Assembly (NCBI GenBank): GCA_000750105.3
Contig: JPHH03000027.1
Span: 360,776 to 424,775, forward strand
From: Tolypocladium sp. Sup5 PDA-1
Taxonomy: Eukaryota > Ascomycota > Sordariomycetes > Hypocreales > Ophiocordycipitaceae
Direction of reading: 5' to 3'
DNA: 64,000 bases
In this document: positions 1 through 10,995 of the stretch, in pieces
Position numbering within the stretch: the first letter of the stretch is position 1
Layout: the number at the start of each line of letters is the position of its first letter
The notes under the pieces: generated by a model
Told to the model about the DNA's origin: nothing
The model's input: the letters and a program-made list of their open reading frames with translations, nothing else
The model's database searches: none
Position numbers and translations under genes: made by a program

Positions 1-2468
1 GGGCTTGTTGGCCGTGTGGCTGATGGTGGAAGTTTGCTTGTTGCGGGAGGCCTTGCGAGAGCTGCTGCGGTGTTTGGTATTGCTGCTGATGCTGGTGGTT
101 TGGAGGACTAAGGGCGTGGCCGTTGGTGGCGCCAGGGAGGGAGGGCATGATGCCGTTGTGGGGGGACTGCATGCTCGTCGGCGGATGCATGTCAGGCTGT
201 GTCCCGGGTCTGGGTAGTACGGCATTATCCGGCAGCGCGGGGACGAGAGGAAGGGGGGCCATCTGGCGTATGGCACGGGGGACGGGGTCCTTGCCGTCAT
301 CCATGCTCCCCTCCGTCGTCAGCGTGTTCGACTGGGGGTCCAGTGAGAACTTTTCCAGGGCATCGACCCAGCGCGCGGCCAACGGCCAGACCTCTTTGCA
401 CTCCCTCAGGATGGTGATGATGCGCTGGAGCATAGCTGGGCCATCACGTGCCAGGTTGGGGTCTTGGCAGACTGCCCAGATGCGTCAGTCAAGGATCAGG
501 CTGCATATGTGCATCGGAGCACGGTTGGACCTACGCTTGGGGTATTTGCAGATATAAGTGGAAAATAGGCCGCAACTGTAGACGCAAAAGGCGGCGATTT
601 GAGCGCCGACGCTCTCGTCAGGGGTCCGGTCCGTGAACTGGGCGTCGACTTGCTCATACAGTTGCCGGACATTTCGAAACAGTTCCTTGGACAGCTCAGC
701 GAAGAATGCCTGTTTTTGGCCGTCTTTGGGATCGGGTTTGATGACGCTGCGGTGCTGGTTAGCCAGATGATGGTAAGAAAGGGGCATAATCTCAGCAACG
801 CTTACTCTATCAGGTACGGCCTCCGCAGGACAATATTGCACAGTCTCGTCATCATGGTCACGCAGAGATATGCCTGCAGAAATGTCAGTACTCGACCCGT
901 GGTGTGTTGGAACCCCGCATAGATCGAAACCTACCAGATCCTGGCCCTCTGCCTTGTAGCCCTTGAGCAGAAAGTTGCTCCACATGTGTTCATGCGGCAG
1001 ATTAGCCTCCCACTCCTGCAGCCTTCGAGCCATCTGCGAAAATTCGCTCGTCGGCTCCCACGGGCGAGAGCTCTTGCTGTAGCTCACAGCGCGGCGGCCG
1101 ACGATGCCCCAGAAGTGGTGGATCTGCATTAAGGTTGCAAACAAGGATCGATTTGGGTCTCGGATCAGCGATGGGTCGTCGGCCGCTGGTGGCGTGCCTT
1201 CCAGGGCGGCCCGCGATCTCGGCTCACGTCCGTGGGCAAAGTCTTCTTCGTTGCACGGCAAGAGAGCAGTGATGTCGGCTGCCGCCAGCGATACGGGAGA
1301 CAGGGGGCCAGAGTGGAGGCTGTCTTGGCTGTGCAACATCCACTATCATTCCCAGCGGGTTAGCTTTGTCGTTGGCATGGAGGAGAAGAGTGGTCTATGC
1401 TCACCAGTGTCCGCCGGGCCGACTCTGCACGTATGACCAGGTCCGGTGTGGGATTCTGCACTTGTTGGTATGTCTCCTCCCTGTGAAGTTGCATTAATGC
1501 GGCCATGCGCATCGAAATACCCATGTTAATCTGGGTTCGTCCATACGTGTCAGTATCCCACTACTGCCCATTTACTCATCTCCGTCTAGACTTACGTAGC
1601 TCTTGTTTCGCAGCCCGCTACCTTGCTGGGCGATGCTCAAGAGATAAAAGGCCTGGCATCTCTCCAAGGTGGGTTCTTGGTAGACCTCGCCGATGGCAAT
1701 GCTGGAGGCCCGCTCCATGAAGAACTCGGCAGCCTTGACACCGGTGCCGTACCGGACTTTCATCGAGGGGCTGAGCCGTGCCGAGATGCTGAGGATGCTG
1801 AGGAGCAGAAACAAGTTGACGGAGCGGTGGTCCTTTCGTAGTCGTTCCGGGTACTGCTGCTTGGGAATGAAGCCCAGCTGGAAGTAGTACCTGGTGAAGC
1901 GGTTGACGCCGTCAATGAGGTCCCCGAGGGGCGGCAAGTTGTCCCAATCCTCTGCGGCCTGGTGTCGGGGGACGGGCCCATCGAGGATGCTGCGCCGAAC
2001 CTTTGCGGTGCTGCCCTGCCTGCTGGAGGCCTTTTCGGCCCTCGTCCGAGGGTGCCGGTACTCGCGGTCATGATCTGGCTGGCCGCGAACGGGGAATATG
2101 CTTCCGTCCAGGTGAGTGAGCCGTCCCATATGATGCCGGGGAGGGAGCGAGGTCTACATACCATTGCTCTGCAGGAATATGGGCCTCGGCACAGGACTTG
2201 CAAGGAGGTTGTCCCTTGTCGTGGATGCACTTGCTCCTCATGCGTCGACATCTACGCTGCTGATCAGCATCCGCCAGGGTATAGCAACGGTCCAGACCGA
2301 CCTTCGACAGGCGATGGGAGCCCTCCGCTTGATGGACGGGGCATCGCCGGCGGCTCCCCCGACTCCCCCGGGCTCGCCGGCGACAGAGCCAGGGGCAGAG
2401 CCCGAGGCGGAGCCGGCGACCGACCCGGCGTTCATGCCAAAGGCCGGGTTGACCCCAGCAGGGTCCAT
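1..2468 (-). CDS. Zn(II)2Cys6 fungal transcription factor, 3' end beyond window
   Basis: A nuclear DNA-binding regulator, by family. Six exons can be joined in phase: 2468-2302, 2251-2162, 2100-1596, 1530-1405, 1342-535 and 471 to the left edge, giving 722 codons with no stop yet. The zinc cluster is split by two introns and is only complete after splicing: Cys residues read C-x2-C-x6-C-x8-C-x2-C-x9-C, beginning at ACRRCRRMRSKC, and the sixth Cys codon is made across the junction 2162/2100. It is followed by FPVRGQPDHDREYRHPR. A fungal-specific middle homology region follows, with INMGISMRMA in exon 4 and ARRTLWMLHSQD across the exon 4/5 junction. The tail at the window edge is Gln/Pro/His-rich. 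The family and the splice sites are well supported. The target genes are unknown and I do not assign a named orthologue. The start is the first ATG upstream of the basic zinc-cluster leader. Confidence 0.9.
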
Positions 2469-4774
2469 GACGGGAGTCGTGCGCAGGCACGCAAGGGCAG
2501 GCAGATGAGATGCAGGGCTGATTGGCGTGCTGGTGGCTGTTTCGTGTGGTGTCGGCTGGGTGTGTTCTCGAACTGCGCAGCGGGTCGCGCCGCCGTCAGG
2601 TTGCCTGCCGGGACGGATGGAGTTGGCCTCCAGCTGCGGACGCGGATGCGGCAGGCAAGGGTAAAAGGGCCGGTGAGGCGCTGGCGGTTGTCAATGGAGC
2701 GGGCAGTCAATCGGCTCGGGAGCCACCAGCAGGCGAAACTCGGCGACGACACGGCAGCATCGCCATCGGTTGCGAGGTTCGTGGCAGATTGTAGAGTCGC
2801 AGCGCAGCACAGCACGAGCGATGAGGCAACCTGGGGGGAGGACCCAGCAGGCCGCGCACGTGACCGCCGCCCGCCCGCGAGCAGTCACTGGACTGGACAC
2901 CTCCAGGCTCCATCCCTGGTTCCGCCGACCGACGGCAGACGGAGGCTTCGTGGACCGCGGTTGAGCGGCATCTATCCGTACTCCGTGCTTCATAGCACAA
3001 AATTTGATGCACTGCAGGGGTCGAAAAGCATTGCATGGTTGCGCAGAGTCTTGCCATGATTGTTTGTGACTTGTGTGGCGGCAACTGCCGAGGTGACGAT
3101 AGCGACATCTCCATCTCCCTGCCGGACTGGATCACCGGAACCGCATCGGCATCTATGTAGTGTATGTCACTGACTGACTGACAGCCGTGCAGGCCTGCTC
3201 TGGCCCCCAAGCCACACAAACGGCGGATGACGGCATCGACCCGGGCTCAGCCGCTACAGGTGAATCGATTGCCTCGGTATGAGTGGTCATTCAGGCCTGT
3301 CATGGCACTGCAGCCAGCGTCTGTGTCACCATCTGGATTGGATGCAAGAGACTCAGCACAGGCTCCGCTGCCGCCAAGCAGCCCTTGGCATCGAGAGCTG
3401 CCTCTGCCTACTGTACTCGTATGTAACTTACGAAGTACACGCGTCCCTGTCGACCCGAACGGGATTGAGTTCCCGGCACCTGCAATCTTCGCCCTGTTAA
3501 AAGTTATCATTGATCAACAGCCTCTCTTCCCAAAAAAACACCTCCCGCGCCATAATAATTACAAGGCGCGATTGGTCGACCGTGTCCACTGTCCACCTTG
3601 CCCGCGTACCTTAGGTCCGCAATGAGTTGCCTGTTTGCAAGCCACCCAGATTCACTGCTGCACCGCCTCCACCTCCATCCAGCGTGTAAGTCGAGTGGCC
3701 GACTCCCAACCTTGCCCATCACTTGGGCCACCTTCTCACAATGCACCATGTTAAGCCTCAGGCCCAAATTCACCTGCGCAGCCTCGCCGAGAGATTCACT
3801 GCACAATCTCGGGTACTTAAGCCAGATCTGTTCCGTGCTGAGGCCTCCCTCTTCCTCTGCTCCCTCCTTGTTCATCGCCAATGCACCACCAACTAAGTCC
3901 ATTGGGCCTTCTCAGCCTTCAGAAAGCCACTTTACGTCGCAACTTCGTCTTTGCCCATTGGCATTCGCCAAATGGCAACAAGCTGCTGTGGCGCAAACGA
4001 TCCTTTCGTGGCAGCAGCCTCGATAATGGGTGCGTGGCAGGTACGGTGAACAGCCCTCGAAGCAACCTCGCCTCGTCCCATCGGGCAAACACTTGATATC
4101 ACCCATGACCAGAGTCACCACCTGAGCAAGCCTCTAAAGCCTAAGGTATTGTTCGCCATCGCATCCCTCTGGTGTGAGAAGGCTCCAAGCCTCCAACCTT
4201 GTATTCCGCATTTTCCCTGGGCCTTGCCGTTCCTCGCTATCCCGGCCGTTCCTCTCTATTACTTTCCATTAACCGAGATTCTACATGTAGACAACTAGGT
4301 ACCTACCTTACAGTTCAATATAGCCCTTGCAAGGCACAAGGAGCCTTCCTTGGCACACCAGACGAAATCTATTCGTCCAGTCCGGCATGTTTGTCACCGC
4401 TGGTTACGCGAGATGGCATTTACGTTTATTAGGTATTGTTTACGTTTATGACTGCATGGTGTTGATGGCATTCCCCAAAGCCTACCTAAAGTCGCTTCTG
4501 CCTTACTGATCCCATACGCGGCTCTACCTTACTGATCCCGTACCCAAGCCTCGAAGCACTTTAAGGAGCAGCATCCCCCATATTCCTGGGCTGCCTCCTC
4601 CTCCCTTCATCCTCTGAAAAACCACAACTTCGCCACCTAAACAACCACATCCACTTAACCACAAGAAACCACATCACCTTCATCACCTTCATCATCTACC
4701 TACATCAGCTACATCAGCTACATAAACCTCATCAACTTCCACCACCAAAAACAACAACTTCCACCACCATCAAA
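2469..4774. other. Intergenic, divergent promoters of the Zn2Cys6 factor and the F-box-like gene
   Basis: About 2.3 kb with no gene I can support. Open frames here are short, overlap each other on both strands and give translations rich in Ser, Arg, Cys and Trp with no recognisable motif. A short direct repeat (ccttactgatcccRta, 15 of 16 matching) lies at 4501-4516 and 4527-4542. The long spacing suits a regulator with a large upstream region, but that is inference. Confidence 0.6.
4676..4774 (+). repeat. CA/CT-rich low-complexity leader
   Basis: Just before the ATG at 4775 the + strand is almost purine-free apart from A: repeats of CATCACCTT, CTACATCAG and TTCCACCAC run together for about 100 bases. 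Such CA-rich stretches are common in fungal 5' untranslated leaders, so this is likely transcribed leader rather than coding sequence. Confidence 0.6.
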
Positions 4775-6189
4775 ATGCCTGTCGTCGGTGCTCAGCCCGG
4801 CTCGCCGGAGATGAAAGGCTTTGGATACATGCCGCCCGAGCTCAATCTGCAAATTCTCGAGGCTCTGCCTAACATCCCCTCCCTAAACAACGCGGTCGCT
4901 GCCTCTGGTCAGCTGCACCGTTGCTTTTCTACCTACTCCACGTCCGTCTCTACGCGGGTCGTCAAGAACGAGATCCCAAAGCACAGCTGGACGCATGCCG
5001 TCGTGGCCAACATGCTGCTCTCGGGACAGGTTGATCTTCCTGATCTCGACAATACCAACATTGACGGCTTCAACTCCGCCATTGACAAGATTCGGCACCT
5101 TCGAGACACCGCCCCGAAGGCCCGGGTCACTTTCAAGGACACGCTGGCCATCTCCAGCCTCCACAAAAAAATCACGGAGCTCAGGGACTTCTTTGTCACC
5201 GACTGCGCGAACGCCAAACAGCAGCAGCTTCATCCTCTGCTTGACTCTATCCGGTACCGCGCTCCCGTGCAGTCCGAGCTCATCAGGATCGAGCAAGCCC
5301 TCTATCTCTTTCAGATCCTTGCCTGCTTCTGCAAGAACATCACCTTCAGCAAGCTGGGGGACATGGAATACGCCGACCAGTCCCGTGAAAAGGTGTCATC
5401 CCTGCAGAAATGCATCGTGGAGCGCCTGATGTCGCCCTGGGAGATGTATCAGGTGATCGGCATCCAAGCTTGGTTTCGCCGAGCCATCCACGGATTCGGT
5501 AAGTTTCCCTTGTGTCGTTCAGAATGAATACACCACTAAGGCGAATGTCTATAGAACGAGACTCCACTGTGAGCGAGCGTGTCATTCCTGGCCTCTTCGT
5601 TGGTGGCATCGACCTCATGAACGAGGCGCTCTGTGCCGAAGGCCACGGCAAGGTGGCCGAGTTCATCGCTCCGCACGAGGAGCAGGCCCTCAAGCGGCCA
5701 TTCAACGCCATGGGCGTCATTGTGTCCCGGGGAACGTACAAGACCTGGACCAGAGACGAAACAAAGGCAATTGGGGCCTACACGCCGTTCACCCCAGACA
5801 ACGACAAGCTTGGATACGCGTCGTGGGCAAGACTTGAGAAGCACCAGCTGCGGCTCGTGGGCACCCACCAAACAAACTTGGACCTTTTCCACGACCGCAT
5901 CGCGGCGCTGGAGGGTCGGCTGGATCTCTGGGGAGCGGCGCTCTGGGACGAGGGCCGCTGGGACGAGATCGAGTACACGCTGCGCCAGCCGGAGCCGGCG
6001 TTTTGGGTGGACTTGGACATGAAGCACCACTGGGACTCGTCGGAGAGGGGATTTTGGATCGTGGCCCGCCCCGAGGCCGTGGAGGAGGGCTTCAAGGAGG
6101 AGGAGAAGGCACGCGAGGAGAAGGAGTGTGAGCGCCGGGTGGTGCGGGTGCCTCGGGAGGTGCATCCCCTGTGGCAGGTTATCGATTGA
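4775..6189 (+). CDS. F-box-like protein, function unknown
   Basis: Two exons, 4775-5498 and 5555-6189, joined in phase 1 across a 56-base intron (GTAAGT...ATAG), give 452 residues. Residues 19-52 (YMPPELNLQILEALPNIPSL) have the Pro-Glu-Leu start and Leu spacing of an F-box, so it may be an adaptor for an SCF ubiquitin ligase; this is inferred from one short degenerate motif. The rest has no repeat domain that I recognise (no WD40 or LRR). The C-terminus has an acidic/basic helix rich in Glu, Lys and Arg (EEEKAREEKECERR). The ATG follows a CA-rich leader and a favourable context (CAAAATG). A domain search could equally leave it as a fungal-specific hypothetical protein. Confidence 0.8.
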
Positions 6190-6912
6190 GGGTGCCTCAT
6201 GATGTGCATCTCTCTGGCAAGGTATTGATTGAGAGCGTTTGGCTGGGACTTGGGACCCCTGGAGTTCTGGAGTGCTGGATACACACCGCCCAGATTGGAT
6301 TTTGTTCTTTTCCTACGGGTTTATTCTGGAATTTTTTTTTGACAGTTCAGGAAATTGAACGGGTTTTGGCACGCCATTCATTGGAGTCGTTATATTCTTG
6401 ATGTTTGTGAATAAACGACAGGCTGGCCAACACTCGTCGTCCGGGAAGCTGTCGTCGTGCAGTGCTCGCGAGTCCTCTATTCGAGAGATGTTCATTTTAT
6501 TTGGACAATGAATGGCTTGTCCCCAGTTCCTAGAGATGTTGACATCGCGCTCTGTACGGAGTAGCGAAGCTCACGATGGCGGTACTGTTTGCCCATTCCA
6601 CCCGCACTGCTGATACGCACTGTGCTGCAACCTCATCCCCGAAGCTCTTTCCATCCGCAATGCTCGAGGAGATATATTATCGCATCCTGTGCTGTACCTG
6701 AGGAACGGGATTCGGCGTTTCTCGTCGTACGACTTGAGTTAAGCATCGGCAGCTGTGTCTCGTGCCCAGTGAGTCAGTGGAGAAGGCCTGCCAGTGTAAA
6801 GCGCCTCAAAAAATTCCCTCGCCCGAGTTTGTTCACGGCATCAATCGTCAAGCATCGCTCAGCGCAGCGAAAGGAACTTACACAGATTTCACCCAGACCG
6901 AGAAGCGGCACC
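6190..6912. other. Intergenic, promoter of SAICAR synthase
   Basis: About 720 bases between two + strand genes. The reading frame of the downstream gene is open for roughly 320 bases before its ATG, but the translation there (Ser/Arg/Cys-rich) does not look like the conserved enzyme, which starts cleanly at 6913. It holds a TGAGTCA site, listed separately. Nothing else recognised. Confidence 0.6.
6770..6776. promoter_or_regulatory. TGAGTCA site, Gcn4/Cpc1- and Bas1-like
   Basis: The sequence TGAGTCA lies 137 bases before the ATG of the purine gene. In yeast Gcn4 (Cpc1 in filamentous fungi) binds TGASTCA, and Bas1, the activator of ADE genes, binds the TGACTC core present on the other strand. 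A single site of seven bases is weak evidence alone; the match of site and pathway is what makes it worth listing. Confidence 0.4.
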
Positions 6913-7833
6913 ATGGCTCTCACAAACATCAGCCTCCCCTCGCTGGAGAAGATCGCCTCGGGCAAGGTGCGCGACCTCTTCGCGCTGCCCGACCCCGACA
7001 CCCTCCTCTTCGTCGCCTCGGACCGCCTGTCCGCGTTCGACGTGGTCATGCAGAACGGCATCCCCAACAAGGGCGCCATCCTTACGCTCGTGTCGGCGCA
7101 CTGGTTCCGCGTGCTCGCCGAGCGCATCCCCGGCCTGCGCACGCACTTCATCAGCCTCGACATGCCCGCCGGCGACGTCGTGCCCGCGGACGAGGCGCGC
7201 GCCATCCGCAACCGCAGCATGCAGGTCCGCCGGCTGCAGGTGCTCAAGATCGAGGCCATCGTGCGCGGCTACCTGACGGGCAGCGCGTGGAAGGAGTACC
7301 AGGCCAAGGGGACGGTGCACGGGCTGGCCATGCCGCCGGGGATGCAGCTCTCGCAGAAGTTCCCCGAGGCCATCTACACGCCCAGCACAAAGGCCGACCT
7401 GGGCGCGCACGACGAGAACATCCACCCGGACGACGCGTGGAAGGAGCTCGGCGACCGGGAGACGGCGCGCCGCGTCCAGGAGCTGTCGCTGCAGATCTAC
7501 AAGACGGCCGCCGCGTACGCCGAGGAGCGCGGCATCATCATCGCCGACACCAAGTTCGAGTTTGCAAAGGACGCCGCCGGCAACATCTACCTCGTCGACG
7601 AGGTGCTGACGCCCGACTCGTCGCGCTTCTGGCCCAAGGACGCGTACCAGGTCGGCAGGGACCAGGACAGCTTCGACAAGCAGTTTGTCCGCAACTGGCT
7701 CATCAGGGAGGGCCTAAAGGGCAAGGAGGGCGTCGAGGTCCCGGAGGACATTTGCAAGGCGACCGAGGAGCGGTACAAGGATGCGTTTCTGAAGCTCACC
7801 GGAAAGACTTTCGAGGAGGCGGCAGGGAACTAG
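6913..7833 (+). CDS. ade1: Phosphoribosylaminoimidazole-succinocarboxamide (SAICAR) synthase
   Basis: This cytosolic enzyme joins CAIR and aspartate with ATP to make SAICAR in de novo purine synthesis. It is a single exon of 306 residues, the same length as yeast Ade1. Family signatures are visible in order: SGKVRDLF near the N-terminus for nucleotide binding, ASDRLSAFDVVM, the loop around IVRGYLTGSAWKEY, IADTKFEF and DEVLTPDSSRFWP near the C-terminus. The ATG in CACCATGGC sits in a good context and is where homology begins, although the frame is open further upstream. GC and third-position G/C are very high compared with flanking DNA, as expected for a well expressed gene. A Bas1/Gcn4-like site lies upstream. 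Confidence 0.97.
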   Translation: MALTNISLPSLEKIASGKVRDLFALPDPDTLLFVASDRLSAFDVVMQNGIPNKGAILTLVSAHWFRVLAERIPGLRTHFISLDMPAGDVVPADEARAIRNRSMQVRRLQVLKIEAIVRGYLTGSAWKEYQAKGTVHGLAMPPGMQLSQKFPEAIYTPSTKADLGAHDENIHPDDAWKELGDRETARRVQELSLQIYKTAAAYAEERGIIIADTKFEFAKDAAGNIYLVDEVLTPDSSRFWPKDAYQVGRDQDSFDKQFVRNWLIREGLKGKEGVEVPEDICKATEERYKDAFLKLTGKTFEEAAGN

Positions 7834-8046
7834 TTTGTTGGAAGTGGGCTTTCCTCATGTTCTTTATTCCTGTATATACCATGTCGTTGAGTAATGCCCA
7901 ATGCATGCCAACCTGCATCCCGGTCCCAATGTATCCAGTCTATTATGCTGCTGAGAACAGCCGTGATTTCACGTTGCATCAGATCCGTCATTATACCATT
8001 CATGTCGAATCAGCCGTTTCAGTCCCGATATCCCCGTCTAAAATGC

Positions 8047-9537
8047 CTACGAAATAGCCTTCTTGATCCTGTTCAAGGTCAGCAACGGCGTCACCAATGG
8101 CCGCGCCACGCAACGTACCTCTTGATGCCCTCCGCCACAATCTCCGGGTCCTGGGTGTACACCATGCGGAACCATCCAGGCTTGAGCGAATGCTCCTCCC
8201 TCGGGTGAAGGAAGACGCCGGCATTCCTCAGCTTCTTGGCCAGCGCAAACTCCGCATTGATCTCCCCGTCCAGGTCCTCCGGCAGGAACGGGGACAGGTC
8301 GATCCAGACAAAGAACCCGGCGTTGCTGCCGGGCAGGTACTTGACGCCAATGTCGCGCAGGCCCTGCGTCGCGAGCTTGTACGCCGCGGCCAGTTTCTCG
8401 CGCGACGAGTCCACAAACTCCCTGCACCACTTTCGGTCCTCGAGCATGGCGGCCCCAATCGCCAGGCTCGGCCCGGCCGGGTTGTGGAAGCGCATGACGC
8501 CCGTGATGGCGGTCTCGACGGCCTTGCTGCGAGTGATGATGGCGCCGATGCGCAGCCCGGCCGAGCCAAAGTCCTTGCTGAAGCCGTACGTCACATGGAG
8601 ACGCTCCGTGTCGATGAGCCCCTCTGGGTTAATGGCCAGCGCGGACGTAAAGGGCTCCGCGTCGAGCTCGCCGGAGTCGAACGTGGAGCAGGCATAAATC
8701 TCGTCGCTGATGAGATGTAGCTGGTGTTTCTGGCAGAATTTCATCAGGCCAATGAGGGTGCTCTTGGGGTAGCATTTGCCTGCGCTCCATGTTAGAATGT
8801 CGCGCCGTGAACCGTGATGGGTAACGGCCGCCACGTACCAAGCGGGTTATGGGGGTTGACAATCAGGATGGCCTTGATCTTGACGCCCTCCGCCTCTGAC
8901 CGAAGCAGTGCTTCCTCGAACTTGTCGACCACATCCTCGTCGAAGCAGTTCTCGGCGTGCGTGTCGGCATACACCACGCTGACCTCGGCTCGATTGCCAA
9001 AGTCCAGCTCGAAGCGCCCGTAGACGGGGCGGCTCGTCAAGATGCCGTCTCCAGGGTCTGCCAGTCCCCAGGCGAGGATCTCGTGCATGGGCGTGGCAGA
9101 CCCCGTCACCTTGATGTTGTCGGCGGTGATGGGCTCATGGGGGTTCAGGTACTCGTTGAGGTGGACGGCGAGGGCGGTCGGGAATCGCGGCCCGCCGGCA
9201 ATGGTGAAGCCATACGAGAACTGCTGGGACTCAAATCTGACCTAGCAAGTAGCAACAGTGTGAGTCGTCTCCCCTTGTGGCTCATGATACGCAGGGGTTG
9301 TGCCTACGGCGCTGTTGACGAAGCTCTCGACATCGCCGGTTATCAGTTTCTACCACGCAGTGAGCGCCCATCCCAAGTGTCGCATGAGCAAGTTGTTCGT
9401 ACGTTTTCTGCGGTGCCAAACGAAATGAGACCATCGGGGTTATTCTTGGAATCGTATGTCTGTGTCGGCGCGAACCTCCAGGGTAGCTGCTGCTTCGCAA
9501 TGGTGGCGGCACTTCGCTTCGACAGGTAGGACTCCAT
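8047..9537 (-). CDS. ACC synthase-like PLP-dependent aminotransferase (class I/II)
   Basis: Fold-type I PLP enzyme related to 1-aminocyclopropane-1-carboxylate synthases and aminotransferases; the substrate is unknown. Exons 9537-9403, 9349-9308, 9241-8839, 8779-8119 and 8068-8047 join in phase to 420 residues. Exon 2 is only 42 bases and supplies KLITGDVESFVNSA, completing the N-terminal segment after SFGTAEN. Visible family elements are GGPRFPTALA, NPHNPLG, SDEIYA and the PLP-lysine motif SKDFGSAGLR (Lys about residue 262). The last intron (GTACGT, branch GCTGAC, AACAG) is inferred; if it is retained, the protein ends at a stop at 8091 with a different tail. No pathway neighbour suggests a substrate. 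Many fungi carry such genes without making ethylene. Confidence 0.88.
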
Positions 9538-10995
9538 GGTAGCGCGGTTTGTGAATCAATCCACTGCCCCCTCAAAGCAACATGGACGATGAGAACGTGC
9601 AGAGTACAGAAGCTTGCTCACTCAAGGCCATGCAAGTACAGTACGAGTACATGCCATGTTTCAGTGGCCGGCTTTGATGAGTCATGCTTGCTGGTGGAGA
9701 AGCTGGATTCTTGTCAAGTGAAGGGCTCTCCAATGGGCGAATTCTCTTTGTCTTGTCCTTTAGTTGATGGATGGAGCAACGATGGACTGGCGCGCGATAT
9801 CGCGAGGCGGAAACCAACGGCGAAGCGCCCAACAGTCGTCGGCTTAAGCTACAACTAGGTTACGCCGTCTTGGTCGATAGCATGGTGCCATGGTCCAGAT
9901 GAGGAGGGGAAACGCGAGCATTGAAGATGAAGCGGACCAGCGTAGGGCCGAAAACATGAAGTGGTACGATCATTGCTCTATGATATTGCTGCGCTTTCAT
10001 TATTTCATCTTCTGTCCAGACGGCTTGGTTCATCTTACCTCCTTAGACAGAAGCAAACCGATTTCTTCGGGGTCCCATCCAGCACATAGTGAAACCCACG
10101 AAAGACATATCGCACATGCTTGGTACATCATTGCCTTCGGACATATTACAAGTGCGAGAGTAATCTTCCGCTGTGCCAGGATACTGGATCGACAACGCAG
10201 GGACTAGGGCTTGTCGAGTCACCGTCGTCCGATGCCGGCGGGTGCCCCTGAGCCGAAAGGAGACAGAGGACTCGATGTCACCGAAAGGATTGTCTCCGAT
10301 AACCCTTGGCCATGCCGATAAAGATCTGTGTTTGTTCTTTCTAGCACTTGTAGAAGCGAGATGTCATGCTTCGTTGTCGTTGCCCCTGAAGGCGACGTGA
10401 CCTGGGCACTGGCTATCTTCTGCTCGCTTGCCACCAGCATCACTTCGTGGCATCCAACTTACTCGTATAAGCTCGTTCAGGGGACGGATCAAAATCAGTT
10501 GCGAGGAATCCCGTGTAATTCGCGCCCAGTCTTGCTCGAATAACAGCAGCAACTCACGCCAGAGGTCCAAAGATCTGCAATACTGACTGGCATGACCGCA
10601 TCTGCTCTTGTCAAATATCGGAGTGTCTGCGCAGACTCTCACCGCCCACGTAGTCGCCAGAAGCCCTGCTGCCTGACGGTCAAGGCAGCCACCAGGAGGC
10701 CCGACAGTGGTCAAGTGTTCGCTGCGCGCACGACTCCTGCCATACAAGTGACCAAATTTCTACCACTACGCGTCTCGGCGCGTGACCTCTTCCATCCCTT
10801 CCCACTTTCCCGTTTGTTCGTCGCGATCCCCTCCCCCTAACTGCCACTCAACAACACGACCACATATCCCAGCATCGTCAGCGCATCGCGCAGAACGTGG
10901 TTGAACCGTATGTTTCATGTCATTCTTTTAGAATTACCCCCTTCTTCGTTGGCGAATAGGTCCTGTCACCGGGCTGTCCGCCCCTATTGTTGAAG
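9538..10995. other. Intergenic, divergent promoters of the aminotransferase and rec8
   Basis: Nearly 1.5 kb without a supportable gene. The longest frames are under 130 codons and overlap on both strands. It holds an ACGCGT box 223 bases before rec8, listed separately. Confidence 0.6.
10768..10773. promoter_or_regulatory. ACGCGT (MCB-like) box upstream of rec8
   Basis: ACGCGT is the MluI cell-cycle box bound by the MBF factor in yeasts. In fission yeast rec8 transcription depends on MBF components. One copy of a six-base site is weak by itself because ACGCGT is not rare in this GC-rich window, but it lies in a promoter of the expected kind. Confidence 0.35.

Noticed and set aside
1962..3059. 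A 365-codon + strand open frame
   Set aside because: It lies largely antisense to the zinc-cluster exons, whose GC-rich third positions suppress stops on the other strand; the translation has no motif and no conserved start.
3227..3902. Open frames of 130-140 codons on both strands left of the F-box-like gene
   Set aside because: They overlap each other in opposite directions, lack motifs and have no splice-linked conserved partner.
6762..8057. A 431-codon + strand frame overlapping SAICAR synthase
   Set aside because: It is the +1 shadow of the conserved enzyme, with Arg/His/Pro-rich translation.
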